Program-made: the position numbers and the translations under genes
Notes under the pieces: model-generated
Databases searched by the model: none
What the model saw: only the letters and a program-made list of their open reading frames with translations
Told to the model about the DNA's origin: nothing
Shown here: positions 17,216-26,587 of the stretch, piece by piece
Layout: each line of letters begins with the position of its first letter
Numbering within the stretch: the first letter of the stretch is position 1
Source: Candidatus Hinthialibacter antarcticus
GTDB lineage: Bacteria; Hinthialibacterota; Hinthialibacteria; Hinthialibacterales; Hinthialibacteraceae
Reading direction: 5' to 3'
DNA length: 64,000 nt
Assembly: GCA_030765645.1 (NCBI GenBank)
Contig: JAVCCE010000015.1
Span: 204,320 to 268,319, forward strand

Positions 17216-18808
17216 TCACGCGCAAATCATTGCGCGTTGTTTACAAGAATTGCGCACCGCCGCTAACGCAGCAGGGAGCGCATTGGAAATTTCGCCCGCC
17301 GCCAATGACTCCGCGCCGGATTCTTCAACGATAATGTCCGCTGCCAACCCATGCAGGTAAGCGCCGCAGGCCGCAGCATTTTGAGGCGCCAGTCCATTCG
17401 CTAACAAAGCGCCGATCATGCCCGCGAGAGTGTCGCCCATGCCGCCCGACGCCATCGCGGGATTGCCGGTGGGATTCACCAAATGCGGCTCGCCCGCCTT
17501 TGCGACAAGCGTCTTGGGGCCTTTGAGCGCGACCACCCCATTGCCGACAGCGAGTTTCTGTGCAGCGCCCCAACGGTCGGTTTGTACATCCGCAGTGGAA
17601 CACTCCAACAGCCGCGCCGCTTCGCCGGGATGCGGCGTAATCACCCAGGGCGCAGCCCGCGCCTGGAGATCACTCAACGAAAGAGCGAACAGCCCGTCGC
17701 CGTCGATCAACAACGGTTGCTTGATTTCTCGACACGCCCGTTTCACCAACGCTTGCGTACTTTCGTCGCGTCCCAATCCAGGGCCAATCACCACCGCATC
17801 AAAGCGGGCAAAGTCAATTTGATCGAACGCCGTCTGCGAAAACGCGCCGCTGGCGGTTTCATCCACTGGCAAAGTCATCATTTCCCAAACGCCGTTTGCA
17901 TACAGCGGCAGCAAAGACGCCGGACACGCAGCCGTCACCAGCCCCGCGCCCATTTTGACCGCCGCCCTGGCGCACAACAGCGCCGCGCCAGTCATGCCGC
18001 GCGAACCCGCGATGGTCAACACATGGCCTTTAGAGCCTTTATGAGACGAACGCCCCGGTTGCAGCAGCCAATCATCAATTTGGCGAGGTTGCAGCAACTC
18101 CGCGCAAGATTCAGCGGCTTGCATCAAATCAAGCGGAAAACCGATATCGAGAACTTCGAGCGATTGATAATAATTCAGCCCCGGCGGCAAGACATGCCCC
18201 ACCTTGGGCAAGCCCATGGTGTAGACCGCGTCAGCGTATACGGCGTCGCCTGCGACCGCGCCGCTGTCGGCGTCCACACCGGAACACACATCAACGGCGG
18301 CGACCCAACAGTGCTTCGCCCGCGCATTCATCGCCTGCACCGCCTTGGCGAACAAGCCGCGCGGCGCGCCAGACGCCCCCGTACCAAGCAGGGCGTCCAC
18401 CCAGACTTGAGCGCGACAGGCCGTCTCAAGAAATGCGTCTAAATCGGCCTCAGTTTCACACTCATAAACGCAAACACCGCATTCGAGGGCGCGTTGATAT
18501 TCTTTTTGGGCGTCGCCCTTGAGAGCGGCGCCGCTTGCCAATAGCGCAACTTGAGGCGAATAGCCTTCTTTATGTAAAATTCGGGAAATGACGAACCCAT
18601 CGCCGCCGTTGTTGCCGCGTCCGCACAAAATGGCAGAGTCGAATAATTGGCTGGTAGGAACAGACGCAAGAATGCGGCGGGCGACGCTTTCCCCCGCGCG
18701 GTTCATTAATTGTTGACCGGGCACACCGCGATCTTCGATTGAGATACGATCAATCTCAGCCATCGCGCGGCCAGTCACAATGCGTAACGGATACGGGGCA
18801 AATACCAT
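17216..18808 (-). CDS. nnr: Bifunctional NAD(P)H-hydrate epimerase / ADP-dependent dehydratase
   Basis: Nnr repairs hydrated NAD(P)H. The N-terminal half (about 1-210) is the epimerase, with GRGNNGGDGFVISR and VDVCSGVDADSG. The C-terminal half is the ADP-dependent dehydratase of the ribokinase-like fold, with WVITPHPGEAARLL, VALKGPKTLV and NPAMASGGMGDTLAGMIGALL. The length of 530 matches fused bacterial Nnr. It is the first gene of the tightly spaced leftward run with rny. Three internal cysteines are unremarkable. Confidence 0.96.
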   Translation of the reverse strand: MVFAPYPLRIVTGRAMAEIDRISIEDRGVPGQQLMNRAGESVARRILASVPTSQLFDSAILCGRGNNGGDGFVISRILHKEGYSPQVALLASGAALKGDAQKEYQRALECGVCVYECETEADLDAFLETACRAQVWVDALLGTGASGAPRGLFAKAVQAMNARAKHCWVAAVDVCSGVDADSGAVAGDAVYADAVYTMGLPKVGHVLPPGLNYYQSLEVLDIGFPLDLMQAAESCAELLQPRQIDDWLLQPGRSSHKGSKGHVLTIAGSRGMTGAALLCARAAVKMGAGLVTAACPASLLPLYANGVWEMMTLPVDETASGAFSQTAFDQIDFARFDAVVIGPGLGRDESTQALVKRACREIKQPLLIDGDGLFALSLSDLQARAAPWVITPHPGEAARLLECSTADVQTDRWGAAQKLAVGNGVVALKGPKTLVAKAGEPHLVNPTGNPAMASGGMGDTLAGMIGALLANGLAPQNAAACGAYLHGLAADIIVEESGAESLAAGEISNALPAALAAVRNSCKQRAMICA

Positions 18809-18878
18809 TATCAGCTCATGGGCAAGAGCGATGTCCCACGGCTGAGAAAGAGAGCGTTACCTTAAACAAACAGGCTTC

Positions 18879-19214
18879 TTATGTCGCGTTGTCGTCTTCA
18901 ACGTCACGATAAAAGAAATCGTGAAGAAAGACCAAAAGCGCGACCACTAAAAAACCCTTCCATAAGGTATCGAAAAAGAAATCGACGGCGATTTTCTCAA
19001 ATTTTAAGTCATCGAGTCCGCTGTTGCCTAAAAACTTCATCGTCACGAATTTTTGCAAATATGCGAATGCAACAAAAAAGATTGAGACGACGATGTAGTC
19101 ATAAAAATAAAAACGCCGATGCACCACGCCCTTTTTCTCAACTTCTTGAGGACGCGCTACAGACGCTGGCGGCGGTGTTTCCGTCGTTTTTCGGCTTTTC
19201 TTTCCACGTGCCAT
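18879..19214 (-). CDS. Small two-pass membrane protein, unknown
   Basis: The 111-residue product is not recognised. It has a basic N-terminus (MARGKKSRKT) and then a Pro-rich linker. A hydrophobic segment follows around YDYIVVSIFFVAFAYLQKFV, then a polar loop and a second segment around GFLVVALLVFLHDFF, ending in an acidic tail (RDVEDDNAT). This is the order expected of a real membrane protein. The overlapping plus-strand frame of 169 codons is Arg/Lys-rich and has no such pattern. It lies 70 bases before nnr on the same strand. Confidence 0.6.
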   Translation of the reverse strand: MARGKKSRKTTETPPPASVARPQEVEKKGVVHRRFYFYDYIVVSIFFVAFAYLQKFVTMKFLGNSGLDDLKFEKIAVDFFFDTLWKGFLVVALLVFLHDFFYRDVEDDNAT

Positions 19215-19423
19215 TTTACAAAGCCCTTGTGTTTGTGTGTATTGTAAGTCCAGATAAATCTATTTGGGAAGGGCGGGAAGCCCTGATTCAATCGAACGAA
19301 TACGTTTCACGCCTGCTCCCTAAAAACGTCTTACAAACCAAAAAGTCTCGGTCTCGTCATTTTTTACGTCAATTTTTGATACAAACATAGAAATTCGGTG
19401 AATCAACTTTAAATTTAATATTT

Positions 19424-20014
19424 TTATAATTTTTGTAATGAATCTAGATATGTCTTGACTTCATAGGCGATTGGGTGAACCAGGCGCCCCTTGTCTTGAA
19501 CCGACTTAATTTTTGAATCAGACACCAATCGTAAGCCAGCCAGCGGGTCTTTTCGAGTGGTTTCTAAATAGTCTTCGCGAAAATCAAAATACGAGCGCCC
19601 CGGTTCCAGATAATCCGACAGATACACGATCCAACCCAGCGGGGTCAAATTGGGGTGTCCGGTTGGATGATAGGCCACTGCCATCAAGACGCCATAGTCG
19701 CCAATATTAAATGTATTTTTCATCATCAGGGCGCCATGCGGCGCATGGGCTAAAGTCGGCAAGCGCATCAATTCCTTGCCGTAGACCACCCGTCCGTTGG
19801 TGGGCAGGGCCGCCCGCTGTTCTTTGTTGAGTTCTTTGGCGCAATCGTGAAAGAGCGCCGCCCAGGCCAAATGCGTACGGTCAATCTTAAATTGGCCCCA
19901 TGCGTCCGCCAGGTCAAACGCGGTTTCCATCACGCCAAGGCAATGCTCATAGCGCTTTTCAGAAATACACGTTTTGAGATGGGCGACGGCGTCAGACGGT
20001 AATAAATCAATCAC
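19424..20014 (-). CDS. yqeK: YqeK-like HD-domain hydrolase
   Basis: The 196-residue protein has the YqeK layout: EHCLGVMETAFDLA carrying the first His, then AALFHDCAKELN with the HD pair, LAHAPHGALM, and VAYHPTGHPNLTPLGWIVYLSDYLEPGR. YqeK enzymes symmetrically hydrolyse diadenosine tetraphosphate and similar dinucleotides. In many bacteria the gene lies near nadD and rsfS; those are absent here. It follows the TPR lipoprotein by only 11 bases, so the two are probably one transcript. The substrate is inferred from family. Confidence 0.85.
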   Translation of the reverse strand: MIDLLPSDAVAHLKTCISEKRYEHCLGVMETAFDLADAWGQFKIDRTHLAWAALFHDCAKELNKEQRAALPTNGRVVYGKELMRLPTLAHAPHGALMMKNTFNIGDYGVLMAVAYHPTGHPNLTPLGWIVYLSDYLEPGRSYFDFREDYLETTRKDPLAGLRLVSDSKIKSVQDKGRLVHPIAYEVKTYLDSLQKL

Positions 20015-20025
20015 GGTGGCGGTTA

Positions 20026-22134
20026 CTACTCCAAACGGTGAATTTTGTCCAAGAGGGCTTGCTGAAAGTCCGGCGTAAACTCAAATGGATAATCAGGACC
20101 TGCGTCGAGCGCCTGTCGCCAGGCCTGCAATGCTTTTTCCGTCATTCCCTTTTTTGCGTACGCATCGCCCAAGTGATCGAGAATGATGGGATGGTCTTCT
20201 TCTATTTTGGCGGCGCGTTCGAGTTGGTCAATCGCTTCGTCATACTTTTCTAAACGAAAATAGGCCCAACCCAGACTATCGATATAATTTCCGTTATTGG
20301 GCTGAATATGCAGCGCCTTTTCGATCAGCCCCAGCCCTTCTTCGACTTTCAGGCTGCGGTCGGCGAAGGTGTAGCCTAAATAGTTATACGCCTCGGGGTC
20401 GCCAGGAAAGCGCTCGATGAGTTCGCGCATGACGGTTTCTACATCTCCCAGGCGGTCTTGTTTATCATAAACATACGCGAGTTGAAAGCTCGCCTGACGA
20501 TGTTGAGATGACGAAATATCCAACAACGGCAAGGCTTTTAAGTACGCTTGCCCCGCCTCCGACCACTCCTCGCGGTCAGAATGCGCCAGCCCCAGCCCCC
20601 GCCAGACCGACGGTTGATTGGGGAACGCCAAGGTCGCGCTCATCATGGCGCTGAGCAAGTCCGACGACAGATTTAAGCGCAGCAAGGCATGACGCAAATA
20701 AGAGCGATATTGAAATTGTTCCAACAAAAGCAGCACCCGGGTTTCATTCTCTGCAATCGTCGCCTGACGCAGTTGCTTAATTAACGATGATAGATAGCCG
20801 CGCAATTCGTTGTCGTAACCCAAATAATTGGCAACCGCCGCTTGTGAGAACACCAGACGGACGGGTTCGGGATTTGACGCGGCGGCTTGGTTGAGAATTT
20901 CATACAGGCGGGGGAGCAACCCATGCGTCTCGAGCGTCTTAAATGAATTGCGATGAATCAGGTCTAGTAAAAATGAATTGACATTGCGCTCGTTGGCTTG
21001 CGCCAGTGCGCGTTCAAATCCACTCAAAAAGCGCTGATAGGCCTCTTCGTTGCGGTCGGCGGTTTGCAAAATTTCGAGTTGAAGCCGATTGAGGCGATAG
21101 TCGGCGGGTTTTTGTTTGACGGCCGCTTCGGTCTGCTCGACGGCGGCGTCGGTATCGCCCATTTTGACGGCAATCAGCGCCAGATTGCGCGACGCATCCA
21201 GGTCGTCTGCGTCTAACTCTTTAATTCTCTTGTATTGAAACGACGCTTCGCGCCATGATTCACGCTGAAAATAGAGCAACCCCAGCAAGCGGCGGATGCG
21301 CAGTTCTTCATTGGCGCCGTCAACCAGATTCAACGCATTCAAAAACGCTTCAATGGCGGCGTCTGCGTTGCCGATCAGGCTGTTGAGTTCGCCAATCTTC
21401 ACATGCGCGTCATAGTAGTCAGGCAAGAGTTCCGCAATGCGGTTATATTCGGTCAGCGCGTCCGGGAAGCGCCGAACCCGCGAATACAACAACGCGGCGC
21501 GGTAGCGATATTCCAGCTCGCGGGCGGGATCGAACTCAATCAGTTGGTGGTATAGTTTCGCCGAGTCATCAAAACGGCGGGCGCGTTCATACACGTTCGA
21601 CAGTTCAAATAGCGCTTCGAGATCGCGGGGTGAATCCTGCAAAATGATCTGGTAATGTTCAATCGAACGCGCCCAATCTTTTTTTTCGGCGTAACTCAAC
21701 GCCAAAACGCGATGTAAGTCGAGATCGTCCGGCGATTCGAGCAGCCGGGCTTCCGCCACATGGATGGCCTCATCGACTTTACCGCTTTTCAGCAGGGCTT
21801 CGCCCGCGCGGGCGCCGAGGTAGTCTGATTTGGGTTGAAGTTCGCGGGCCTTGCTATAGGCTTCGCCAGCCTCCGCAAATTTATTTTTTTCTTCCAGCAT
21901 TGCGGCTTCAAGCAGGGCCTCGTACAGTTTGCGGCGGTCATCGTAAGTAATCTGCGGCGCAGGAGTCACGGTCGGCTGCGGCGTAGGCGTCGCAGTCAAT
22001 GTAGGCGCGGTGATTGGCGTCGTAGTTGGGTTTTCAATCTGTTGATTGGCGACTTCACGCTGAGATTCTTCAGGCGCGATACAGCCCGTGATGAAAACGC
22101 ATGCCAACGCTAGCCAAACAAATGAACGCATCAT
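20026..22134 (-). CDS. TPR-repeat lipoprotein
   Basis: The 702-residue protein begins with a lipoprotein signal, MMRSFVWLALACVFITGC, with the lipidated Cys at 18. A Thr/Pro-rich linker (about residues 35-60) follows, then many tetratricopeptide repeats. Clear repeats include AGEAYSKARELQPKSDYLGA and IEHYQIILQDSPRDLEALFEL, with the last block around residues 585-690. TPR lipoproteins are scaffolds for outer-membrane or surface assembly. The partner is unknown. It is co-directional with yqeK, 11 bases downstream. Confidence 0.88.
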   Translation of the reverse strand: MMRSFVWLALACVFITGCIAPEESQREVANQQIENPTTTPITAPTLTATPTPQPTVTPAPQITYDDRRKLYEALLEAAMLEEKNKFAEAGEAYSKARELQPKSDYLGARAGEALLKSGKVDEAIHVAEARLLESPDDLDLHRVLALSYAEKKDWARSIEHYQIILQDSPRDLEALFELSNVYERARRFDDSAKLYHQLIEFDPARELEYRYRAALLYSRVRRFPDALTEYNRIAELLPDYYDAHVKIGELNSLIGNADAAIEAFLNALNLVDGANEELRIRRLLGLLYFQRESWREASFQYKRIKELDADDLDASRNLALIAVKMGDTDAAVEQTEAAVKQKPADYRLNRLQLEILQTADRNEEAYQRFLSGFERALAQANERNVNSFLLDLIHRNSFKTLETHGLLPRLYEILNQAAASNPEPVRLVFSQAAVANYLGYDNELRGYLSSLIKQLRQATIAENETRVLLLLEQFQYRSYLRHALLRLNLSSDLLSAMMSATLAFPNQPSVWRGLGLAHSDREEWSEAGQAYLKALPLLDISSSQHRQASFQLAYVYDKQDRLGDVETVMRELIERFPGDPEAYNYLGYTFADRSLKVEEGLGLIEKALHIQPNNGNYIDSLGWAYFRLEKYDEAIDQLERAAKIEEDHPIILDHLGDAYAKKGMTEKALQAWRQALDAGPDYPFEFTPDFQQALLDKIHRLE

Positions 22135-22169
22135 TAGATTCCTTCAAACCAAAAGCGACGTATCACTGT

Positions 22170-22198
22170 ATTAAACGAACGCGCGTTTAAATTGTCTT
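22170..22198 (-). promoter_or_regulatory. Predicted promoter with embedded palindrome, TPR lipoprotein gene
   Basis: On the minus strand AAGACA and TTTAAT are 17 bases apart. An inverted repeat TTAAACG / CGTTTAA (22171-22190) covers the spacer and part of the -10, a position that suits a repressor. Both assignments are by eye. Confidence 0.35.
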
Positions 22199-22256
22199 GC
22201 TGGCGCCACCCAAATTAATTACCATTTTTTAACAATTTGACCGTTTGTTGCGAAAC

Positions 22257-22335
22257 GCATGGGTACAACTCTGCTCGCTTCAGTGCGGGCTTTCAGGCCC
22301 TGATGCACAGGCGCTCCCAGAATTGCACCCATGCC
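22257..22335 (-). repeat. 80-bp hairpin repeat, copy 1 (reverse orientation)
   Basis: This is the reverse-oriented copy of the element also found at 37374, 45795, 47466 and 63970. Its ends form an imperfect terminal inverted repeat of about 18 bases, and the middle holds the short hairpin GGGCCTGAAAGCCC in the element's own orientation. The surrounding 22135-22429 gap holds no other convincing gene. Confidence 0.85.
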
Positions 22336-22429
22336 AACGTTGGTTTATCTAAATGTGATATGCTTAATTCTCTATTCAAAAACGATTGATAACGAGATGG
22401 CTTCTCGACAGATTGTATTCTCAACAATC

Positions 22430-22789
22430 TCAGCCGGGCGGCCAGCGCATAAAGCGCCCCGCCAACAAGTGGCAATGAAGATGGTAGACCGTTTGTCCGC
22501 CATTATCGCCGGAATTGATCACCAGCCGATAGCCTTCGTCATAAACGCCGCGTTTTTTGGCGATGGCAGCCGCCGCCTGATTGATCGCCTGCAGCAGATC
22601 GCCCTCATCGTCAGGGATATCCCCCACACGCGGAATATGTTTGCGGGGAATAATAAGAACGTGAAGCGGCGCCTGCGCGTTGATATCGTGAAAAGCGACG
22701 ACGCGCTCGTCTTCATATTCGAACTCGGTTGGAATGTCCCCGGCCGCAATTTTACAAAAAATGCACTCCGGGTCATGGTCTTTCGTCAT
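22430..22789 (-). CDS. HIT-family nucleotide hydrolase
   Basis: The 119-residue protein shows the HIT fold marks: CIFCKIAAGDIP at the N-terminus, HVLIIPRKHI, and the histidine triad region QTVYHLHCHLLAGR. HIT proteins hydrolyse adenosine nucleoside phosphoramidates and related nucleotides. The chosen start is ATG 22789 (MTKDHDPECIF), with a strong GGAGG upstream, although the spacing of 11 is long. An in-frame ATG at 22843 would add 18 residues that are not typical of the family. Confidence 0.92.
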   Translation of the reverse strand: MTKDHDPECIFCKIAAGDIPTEFEYEDERVVAFHDINAQAPLHVLIIPRKHIPRVGDIPDDEGDLLQAINQAAAAIAKKRGVYDEGYRLVINSGDNGGQTVYHLHCHLLAGRFMRWPPG

Positions 22790-22971
22790 GAGTGAAATGA
22801 CCTCCGGTTTTCCAAAAGGTTGATCGTAGGTAAATTCCGCCATACGAAGCCTGTACGCTTAAGAGATGGTACGACCAATCATCTTGGCGACCTTCAATGA
22901 ATCCGTCTAGTCCAAACGGTTCAGGTTAAAATTTATAACTGCATTGTTGGGGCGGGCAAATCCACGCATCT

Positions 22972-22999
22972 TTGTTGAAGCAGGTTCCCATTCTACAGT
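22972..22999 (+). promoter_or_regulatory. Predicted sigma-70 promoter of prepilin peptidase gene
   Basis: TTGTTG (22972-22977) and TACAGT (22994-22999) are 16 bases apart, about 35 bases before ATG 23034. Confidence 0.35.
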
Positions 23000-23033
23000 A
23001 CAGCAATATTCGAGCGAGATGGGCTTCTGATTG

Positions 23034-23876
23034 ATGGACGGTTTTTTTCAAAATATTCCATTGGAATTTTTCGTGTTTTGCGCGGGCGTGTTTGGCGTAG
23101 CGGCGGGCAGTTTTTATCACGTCTGCGTGGTGCGCATTCCCGAAGATCAATCCATCGTCTCGCCCGGCTCGCACTGCCCGCAATGCGACACCCCGATTCA
23201 TTGGTACAACAACGTCCCGGTGTTTTCTTACCTGCTGCTCGGCGGCGTATGTCCCAACTGCAAGCTGCGCATCCCGCCGCGTTATATCATTTTTGAATTG
23301 CTGTCGGCGCTGGTGTTCATGGGCGTGGTGTGGCGCTTCGGGGGGACCGCCGCGTCGCTCCCGACGGTATTTCTCTATTTATTTCTCGTCTCTGACCTTC
23401 TGATTATCTCCGGCATTGATTGGGACCATCAATACATCCCCGACGAGCTGTCGATCCCGATGAGTTTTATCGCGCTGGCGATAGGGGCCCTCGCGCAATG
23501 GACGGGCTGGTTCCCGATGGCGCTGGTGCAGACATTCCCTGACGCGCTGTTGGGGCTGGTGGTTGGCGGCGGCCTGATCTGGTCGATCCGCGCGATCGGC
23601 ACCCTCATCTTTCAACAGGAAGCGATGGGCTTCGGCGACGTGAAGTTGATGGCGTTTCTGGGCGGATTTCTCGGCTGGCAAGAAGCGCTGTTGTGCATTT
23701 TTCTCGCTGCGTTTTTCGGTTCCATCGTCGGAATCAGCATGAAGCTGGCGGGCAAGTTAGAGAAATACGGCAAGATTCCCTTCGGGCCTTATCTGGCGCT
23801 GGGCGCGTATTGCTGTTTGTTGTTTGGACCCGAGATCATCGCGTGGTACACCAAACCGTTCACGATTTCGTTTTGA
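23034..23876 (+). CDS. Prepilin leader peptidase / N-methyltransferase
   Basis: The 280-residue polytopic protein has the PilD/GspO layout. AGSFYHVCVVRIP lies near the N-terminus. A cytoplasmic zinc-binding loop has two Cys pairs (HCPQCDTPI and VCPNCKLRIP) and the methyltransferase region. The aspartyl protease residues are in GIDWDHQYIPDE and GFGDVKLMAFLGGFLG. It would cut and N-methylate the two pseudopilins encoded at 3094-3732 and 28023-28655. Start ATG 23034 is preferred to the TTG one codon earlier. Confidence 0.95.
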   Translation: MDGFFQNIPLEFFVFCAGVFGVAAGSFYHVCVVRIPEDQSIVSPGSHCPQCDTPIHWYNNVPVFSYLLLGGVCPNCKLRIPPRYIIFELLSALVFMGVVWRFGGTAASLPTVFLYLFLVSDLLIISGIDWDHQYIPDELSIPMSFIALAIGALAQWTGWFPMALVQTFPDALLGLVVGGGLIWSIRAIGTLIFQQEAMGFGDVKLMAFLGGFLGWQEALLCIFLAAFFGSIVGISMKLAGKLEKYGKIPFGPYLALGAYCCLLFGPEIIAWYTKPFTISF

Positions 23877-24106
23877 TTTTCCTTCCCCCCCCCCACCGAT
23901 CCCAATGTCATTGACTTAAGACTTTTAGCCCCCCTTATTAAGGGGGGACGGCGCTGAAAGCGCCAGGGGGGGATATCAAAACAGCACAAACAAAGCAATG
24001 CATTCAAGCAATATTTCAAGGGCTGCCGTCGCTACGCGACGCCTTGCCCTTGCCACCCAAAACCGTTCACTATTTCGTTTTAGGATTCACCTCAACGTAT
24101 AGTGTG
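23877..24106. repeat. Repeat mosaic downstream of prepilin peptidase
   Basis: This gap between convergent genes contains a C/G-tract hairpin repeat at 23904-23972. It is nearly identical to 52723-52791: AATGTCATTGACTTAAG, then CCCCCCTTATTAAGGGGGG, then GGCGCTGAAAGCGCC. A second repeat at 24017-24063, with CAAGGGCTG at one end and CTTGCC at the other, has relatives at 52835-52878 and 59364-59410. No gene is evident. Confidence 0.75.
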
Positions 24107-24189
24107 TGTCATTGCGAGCAAAGCGAAGCAATCTCGCTTTATTGATGGGTGAGATTGCCGTGTCGGCTTTTAGCCTCCTCGCAATGACA
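24107..24189. repeat. 83-bp element with perfect 12-bp terminal inverted repeats
   Basis: The ends are TGTCATTGCGAG and CTCGCAATGACA, perfect inverted repeats, and the inner arms GCAATCTC / GAGATTGC also pair. This is the widespread MITE-like or palindromic repeat type seen in many bacterial genomes. Only one copy lies in the window. Confidence 0.8.
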
Positions 24190-24220
24190 CTGATGTATTT
24201 TTTATGAATTTGTTCGTACG

Positions 24221-25057
24221 CTATTCCGTTTTCTGATACACCCTCACATAGTCGACTTCATAGCGCGTGGGAAACGTCGTCTCTGATGGGTCGCCGCCGT
24301 TAGTCCCGCCGACGGCGAGATTTAACAATAAGTAATGCGGTTGGTGAAACGGGTTCTTCTTGGCGCTGTCTTGATTGACCGTCTTGGTCAGGTCAATTGT
24401 GTTTAGCAACTTGTCGTCGAGATAAATGTCGATACGTTCTTCGTCCCAATCCATGCGCCAGACGTGGAATTTTGACGCCCACTCAGGATCGTTAAATTTC
24501 TCCATCGGCGTCTTGCTGTCGTCCCAAATTGCCTGCCAGCGGCGCCCGCTGGCCCAGCAGGCGTTGGCGAGAACCATGCCGCGATAGTATTCCATTATGT
24601 CGATCTCGCCGCAGGCCGGCCATTCGCCCGAAACGCCCAGCATCCAGATAGCGGGCCACAGCCCCGGCTCGGTTTCAAAGCGCGCGCGAACCTCAAAGCG
24701 CCCATACTGCCAGTCGTGTTTGCCGCGCGTCAGGACGCAGGCCGAAGTGTATTCAGCGTAGGGGCGGTTGCGCCGCCAGTCGCGGCTGTTTTCGTCATAG
24801 CGCGGGTTGGATTTACGCTCGCGGCGGCCTTCGATAACCAGCAAGCCGTCTTCGCAGCGGACGTTGTCTTGCTGATACCATTGCAATTCATCGTTGCGTA
24901 CAAACCCGCGCTCGTAGATCCAGTTCTCGGGATTGGGGGCGCCGTCCTGGTTAAATTCATCCGACCAGACCAGTTGGTAGCCCTCCGGCGCTTCTTGTGC
25001 GTGGGTGATTGTCGTGACGAATAATGCAATAAGAATGAGTAATGAAGTTCGGAACAT
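24221..25057 (-). CDS. Secreted GH16 family glucanase
   Basis: The 278-residue protein has a signal peptide (MFRTSLLILIALFVTTITHA) and a GH16 domain with WSDEFNQDG, ENWIYERG, YGRFEVRARFE and GLWPAIWMLG. The catalytic motif GEIDIMEY has Glu151 and Glu156. GH16 enzymes cut beta-1,3 or beta-1,3/1,4 glucans, agar or carrageenan. The EIDIME form without an inserted residue is typical of laminarinases or lichenases, so a beta-glucan is most likely. The start is ATG 25057 with AAAGGGG upstream. The longer frame to 25096 is rejected. Confidence 0.93.
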   Translation of the reverse strand: MFRTSLLILIALFVTTITHAQEAPEGYQLVWSDEFNQDGAPNPENWIYERGFVRNDELQWYQQDNVRCEDGLLVIEGRRERKSNPRYDENSRDWRRNRPYAEYTSACVLTRGKHDWQYGRFEVRARFETEPGLWPAIWMLGVSGEWPACGEIDIMEYYRGMVLANACWASGRRWQAIWDDSKTPMEKFNDPEWASKFHVWRMDWDEERIDIYLDDKLLNTIDLTKTVNQDSAKKNPFHQPHYLLLNLAVGGTNGGDPSETTFPTRYEVDYVRVYQKTE

Positions 25058-25101
25058 AATGGTTCCCCTTTGAGATGAATGCTTCCGTATCAGCATTGTT
25101 T

Positions 25102-25260
25102 GATCCCCCCCCGGCGCTTCGCGCCACCCCCCTTAATAAAGGGGGCTCAAATTGCGCATCTCCATTTTTTGCAGGGCGGGCTGCTTGCGAGCACGCCCTT
25201 ATCAAGAATTACGAAAAAAGCCGCCCCTCACCCCAGCCCTCTCCCAGAGGGCGAGGGGGA
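25102..25260. repeat. Two hairpin repeats (C/G tract; CCCTCACCCCAGCCC type)
   Basis: 25102-25146 is a C/G-tract repeat with the inner hairpin GGCGCTTCGCGCC, related to 43651 and 59422. 25225-25260 is a second repeat (CCCTCACCCCAGCCCTCTCC) with a reverse copy at 41680-41711. Both sit between the GH16 and M24 genes. Confidence 0.7.
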
Positions 25261-25270
25261 AAGCCGAAAA

Positions 25271-26347
25271 CTAAATCACCCGCAAATCAATCGGGGTTTG
25301 ATTGAGCACTTCGCAGCCGCCCTCGCGCACCACCGCCATGTTTTCCAGGCGGATACCGCCGATTTCAGGCGCATACACCCCCGGCTCAATGGTAATGACG
25401 TGCCCGGCCTGCAAGACGCCCTCCGCGATGTACGACAGGCGCGGCGACTCGTGAATCTCTAGCCCGACGCCATGCCCCAGCCCGTGGATGAACTGGTCTT
25501 TGCGCCCCGCCGCTTCAATCACGCGGCGCGAACTCAAATCGGCCTCTTTGCCGGTCATGCCCGCCTGGATCGCGTCCGCCGCCGCCAGGTGCGATTCGAG
25601 CACCGCCGCATACATCGAGCGCACCTCGTCCGAAGGCTCGCCGAAACACACCGTACGGGTTATATCGGAGCAATAGCCGTTAAGCAAACAGCCAAAGTCA
25701 GTCAAAACAATGTCGCCTTTTTTGAGTTTACGGTTCGACGGCTTGCCGTGCGGCAGCGAGCTGCGCTCGCCGAATAGAACCAGCGAATCGAACGATTCCT
25801 TCTCGGCGCCGCCTTTCCACATTTCGTCTTCGAGAAAATGCGCCAGCTCGCGCTCGGTGATTCCCTCTTTGAGAAAACCGAGCGATTTCAGATGCGCCTC
25901 TTCGGCGACCGCTAACGCGCGGCGCAGCGCGTCGATTTCGTCGTCGTCTTTCACCACCCGCAGCGATTCAACGATGCCGTCCTGCCCGATGTATTCTTTG
26001 GCGGGCAGTTTTTCCTGCCACTGTTGAAATTTCGAGAAGGTGCAATGCCCCGATTCAAATAAGACCCGCGCGTTCGACAGGTCGCCCAGCGCGTCAGTGG
26101 CGGCTTCGTGGTCTTTGCGCGTGCCTTGAATGACGACTTCGCAGCCTTTGACTTCCTGACGAACCTGCTGGTCATAACGCCCGTCGGTGATGAAAACCAG
26201 GCGGTCGCGCCCAACAAATAAATAGGCGTGGCTGCCAGAAAAACCACACAAATAGCGGATATTGAATAGATTGGTCACAAAAAACCAATCCGCGCCTGCT
26301 TCTTCTACTTTTCGTCGAACCGCCGCCTGCCGGGATGCGTAATCCAT
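25271..26347 (-). CDS. M24 family aminopeptidase (Xaa-Pro type)
   Basis: The 358-residue protein has an N-terminal creatinase-like domain (ADWFFVTNLFNIRYLCGFSG) and a C-terminal pita-bread metallopeptidase domain. Metal ligands are in VLTDFGCLLNGYCSDITRT, HGLGHGVGLEIHE, TIEPGVY and GGIRLENM. Such enzymes remove N-terminal residues before proline. The length and order match YpdF/YqhT-type Xaa-Pro dipeptidases. It is read alone, divergent from the aminotransferase gene. Confidence 0.93.
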   Translation of the reverse strand: MDYASRQAAVRRKVEEAGADWFFVTNLFNIRYLCGFSGSHAYLFVGRDRLVFITDGRYDQQVRQEVKGCEVVIQGTRKDHEAATDALGDLSNARVLFESGHCTFSKFQQWQEKLPAKEYIGQDGIVESLRVVKDDDEIDALRRALAVAEEAHLKSLGFLKEGITERELAHFLEDEMWKGGAEKESFDSLVLFGERSSLPHGKPSNRKLKKGDIVLTDFGCLLNGYCSDITRTVCFGEPSDEVRSMYAAVLESHLAAADAIQAGMTGKEADLSSRRVIEAAGRKDQFIHGLGHGVGLEIHESPRLSYIAEGVLQAGHVITIEPGVYAPEIGGIRLENMAVVREGGCEVLNQTPIDLRVI

Positions 26348-26587
26348 AGGTTTATTATCCTTACTGATTTAATAGAGCGTTTGTCATAATGATATCCGTT
26401 GCGCGCGCCCGGATCCGCCGCAGCGGACCAATGATAGAAACAGTGATGAAAACTGAATGCGGACACATTTTTAATTATCTTACTATAAGACTTTTTTTTC
26501 ATTGTCTAAAGCGAATCGCTTGTCTTTGGCTTGACCTTCATTGTCGCAAGAGGAAAATAGCCATATTCATCTTTTAGGAGGAGCGCC

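Noticed and set aside
17483..18442. 319-codon plus-strand frame
   Set aside because: It is antisense to nnr, rich in Arg, Gln and His, with no domain.
18881..19390. 169-codon plus-strand frame
   Set aside because: It overlaps the two-pass membrane protein on the minus strand, is Arg/Lys-rich and has no recognisable domain.
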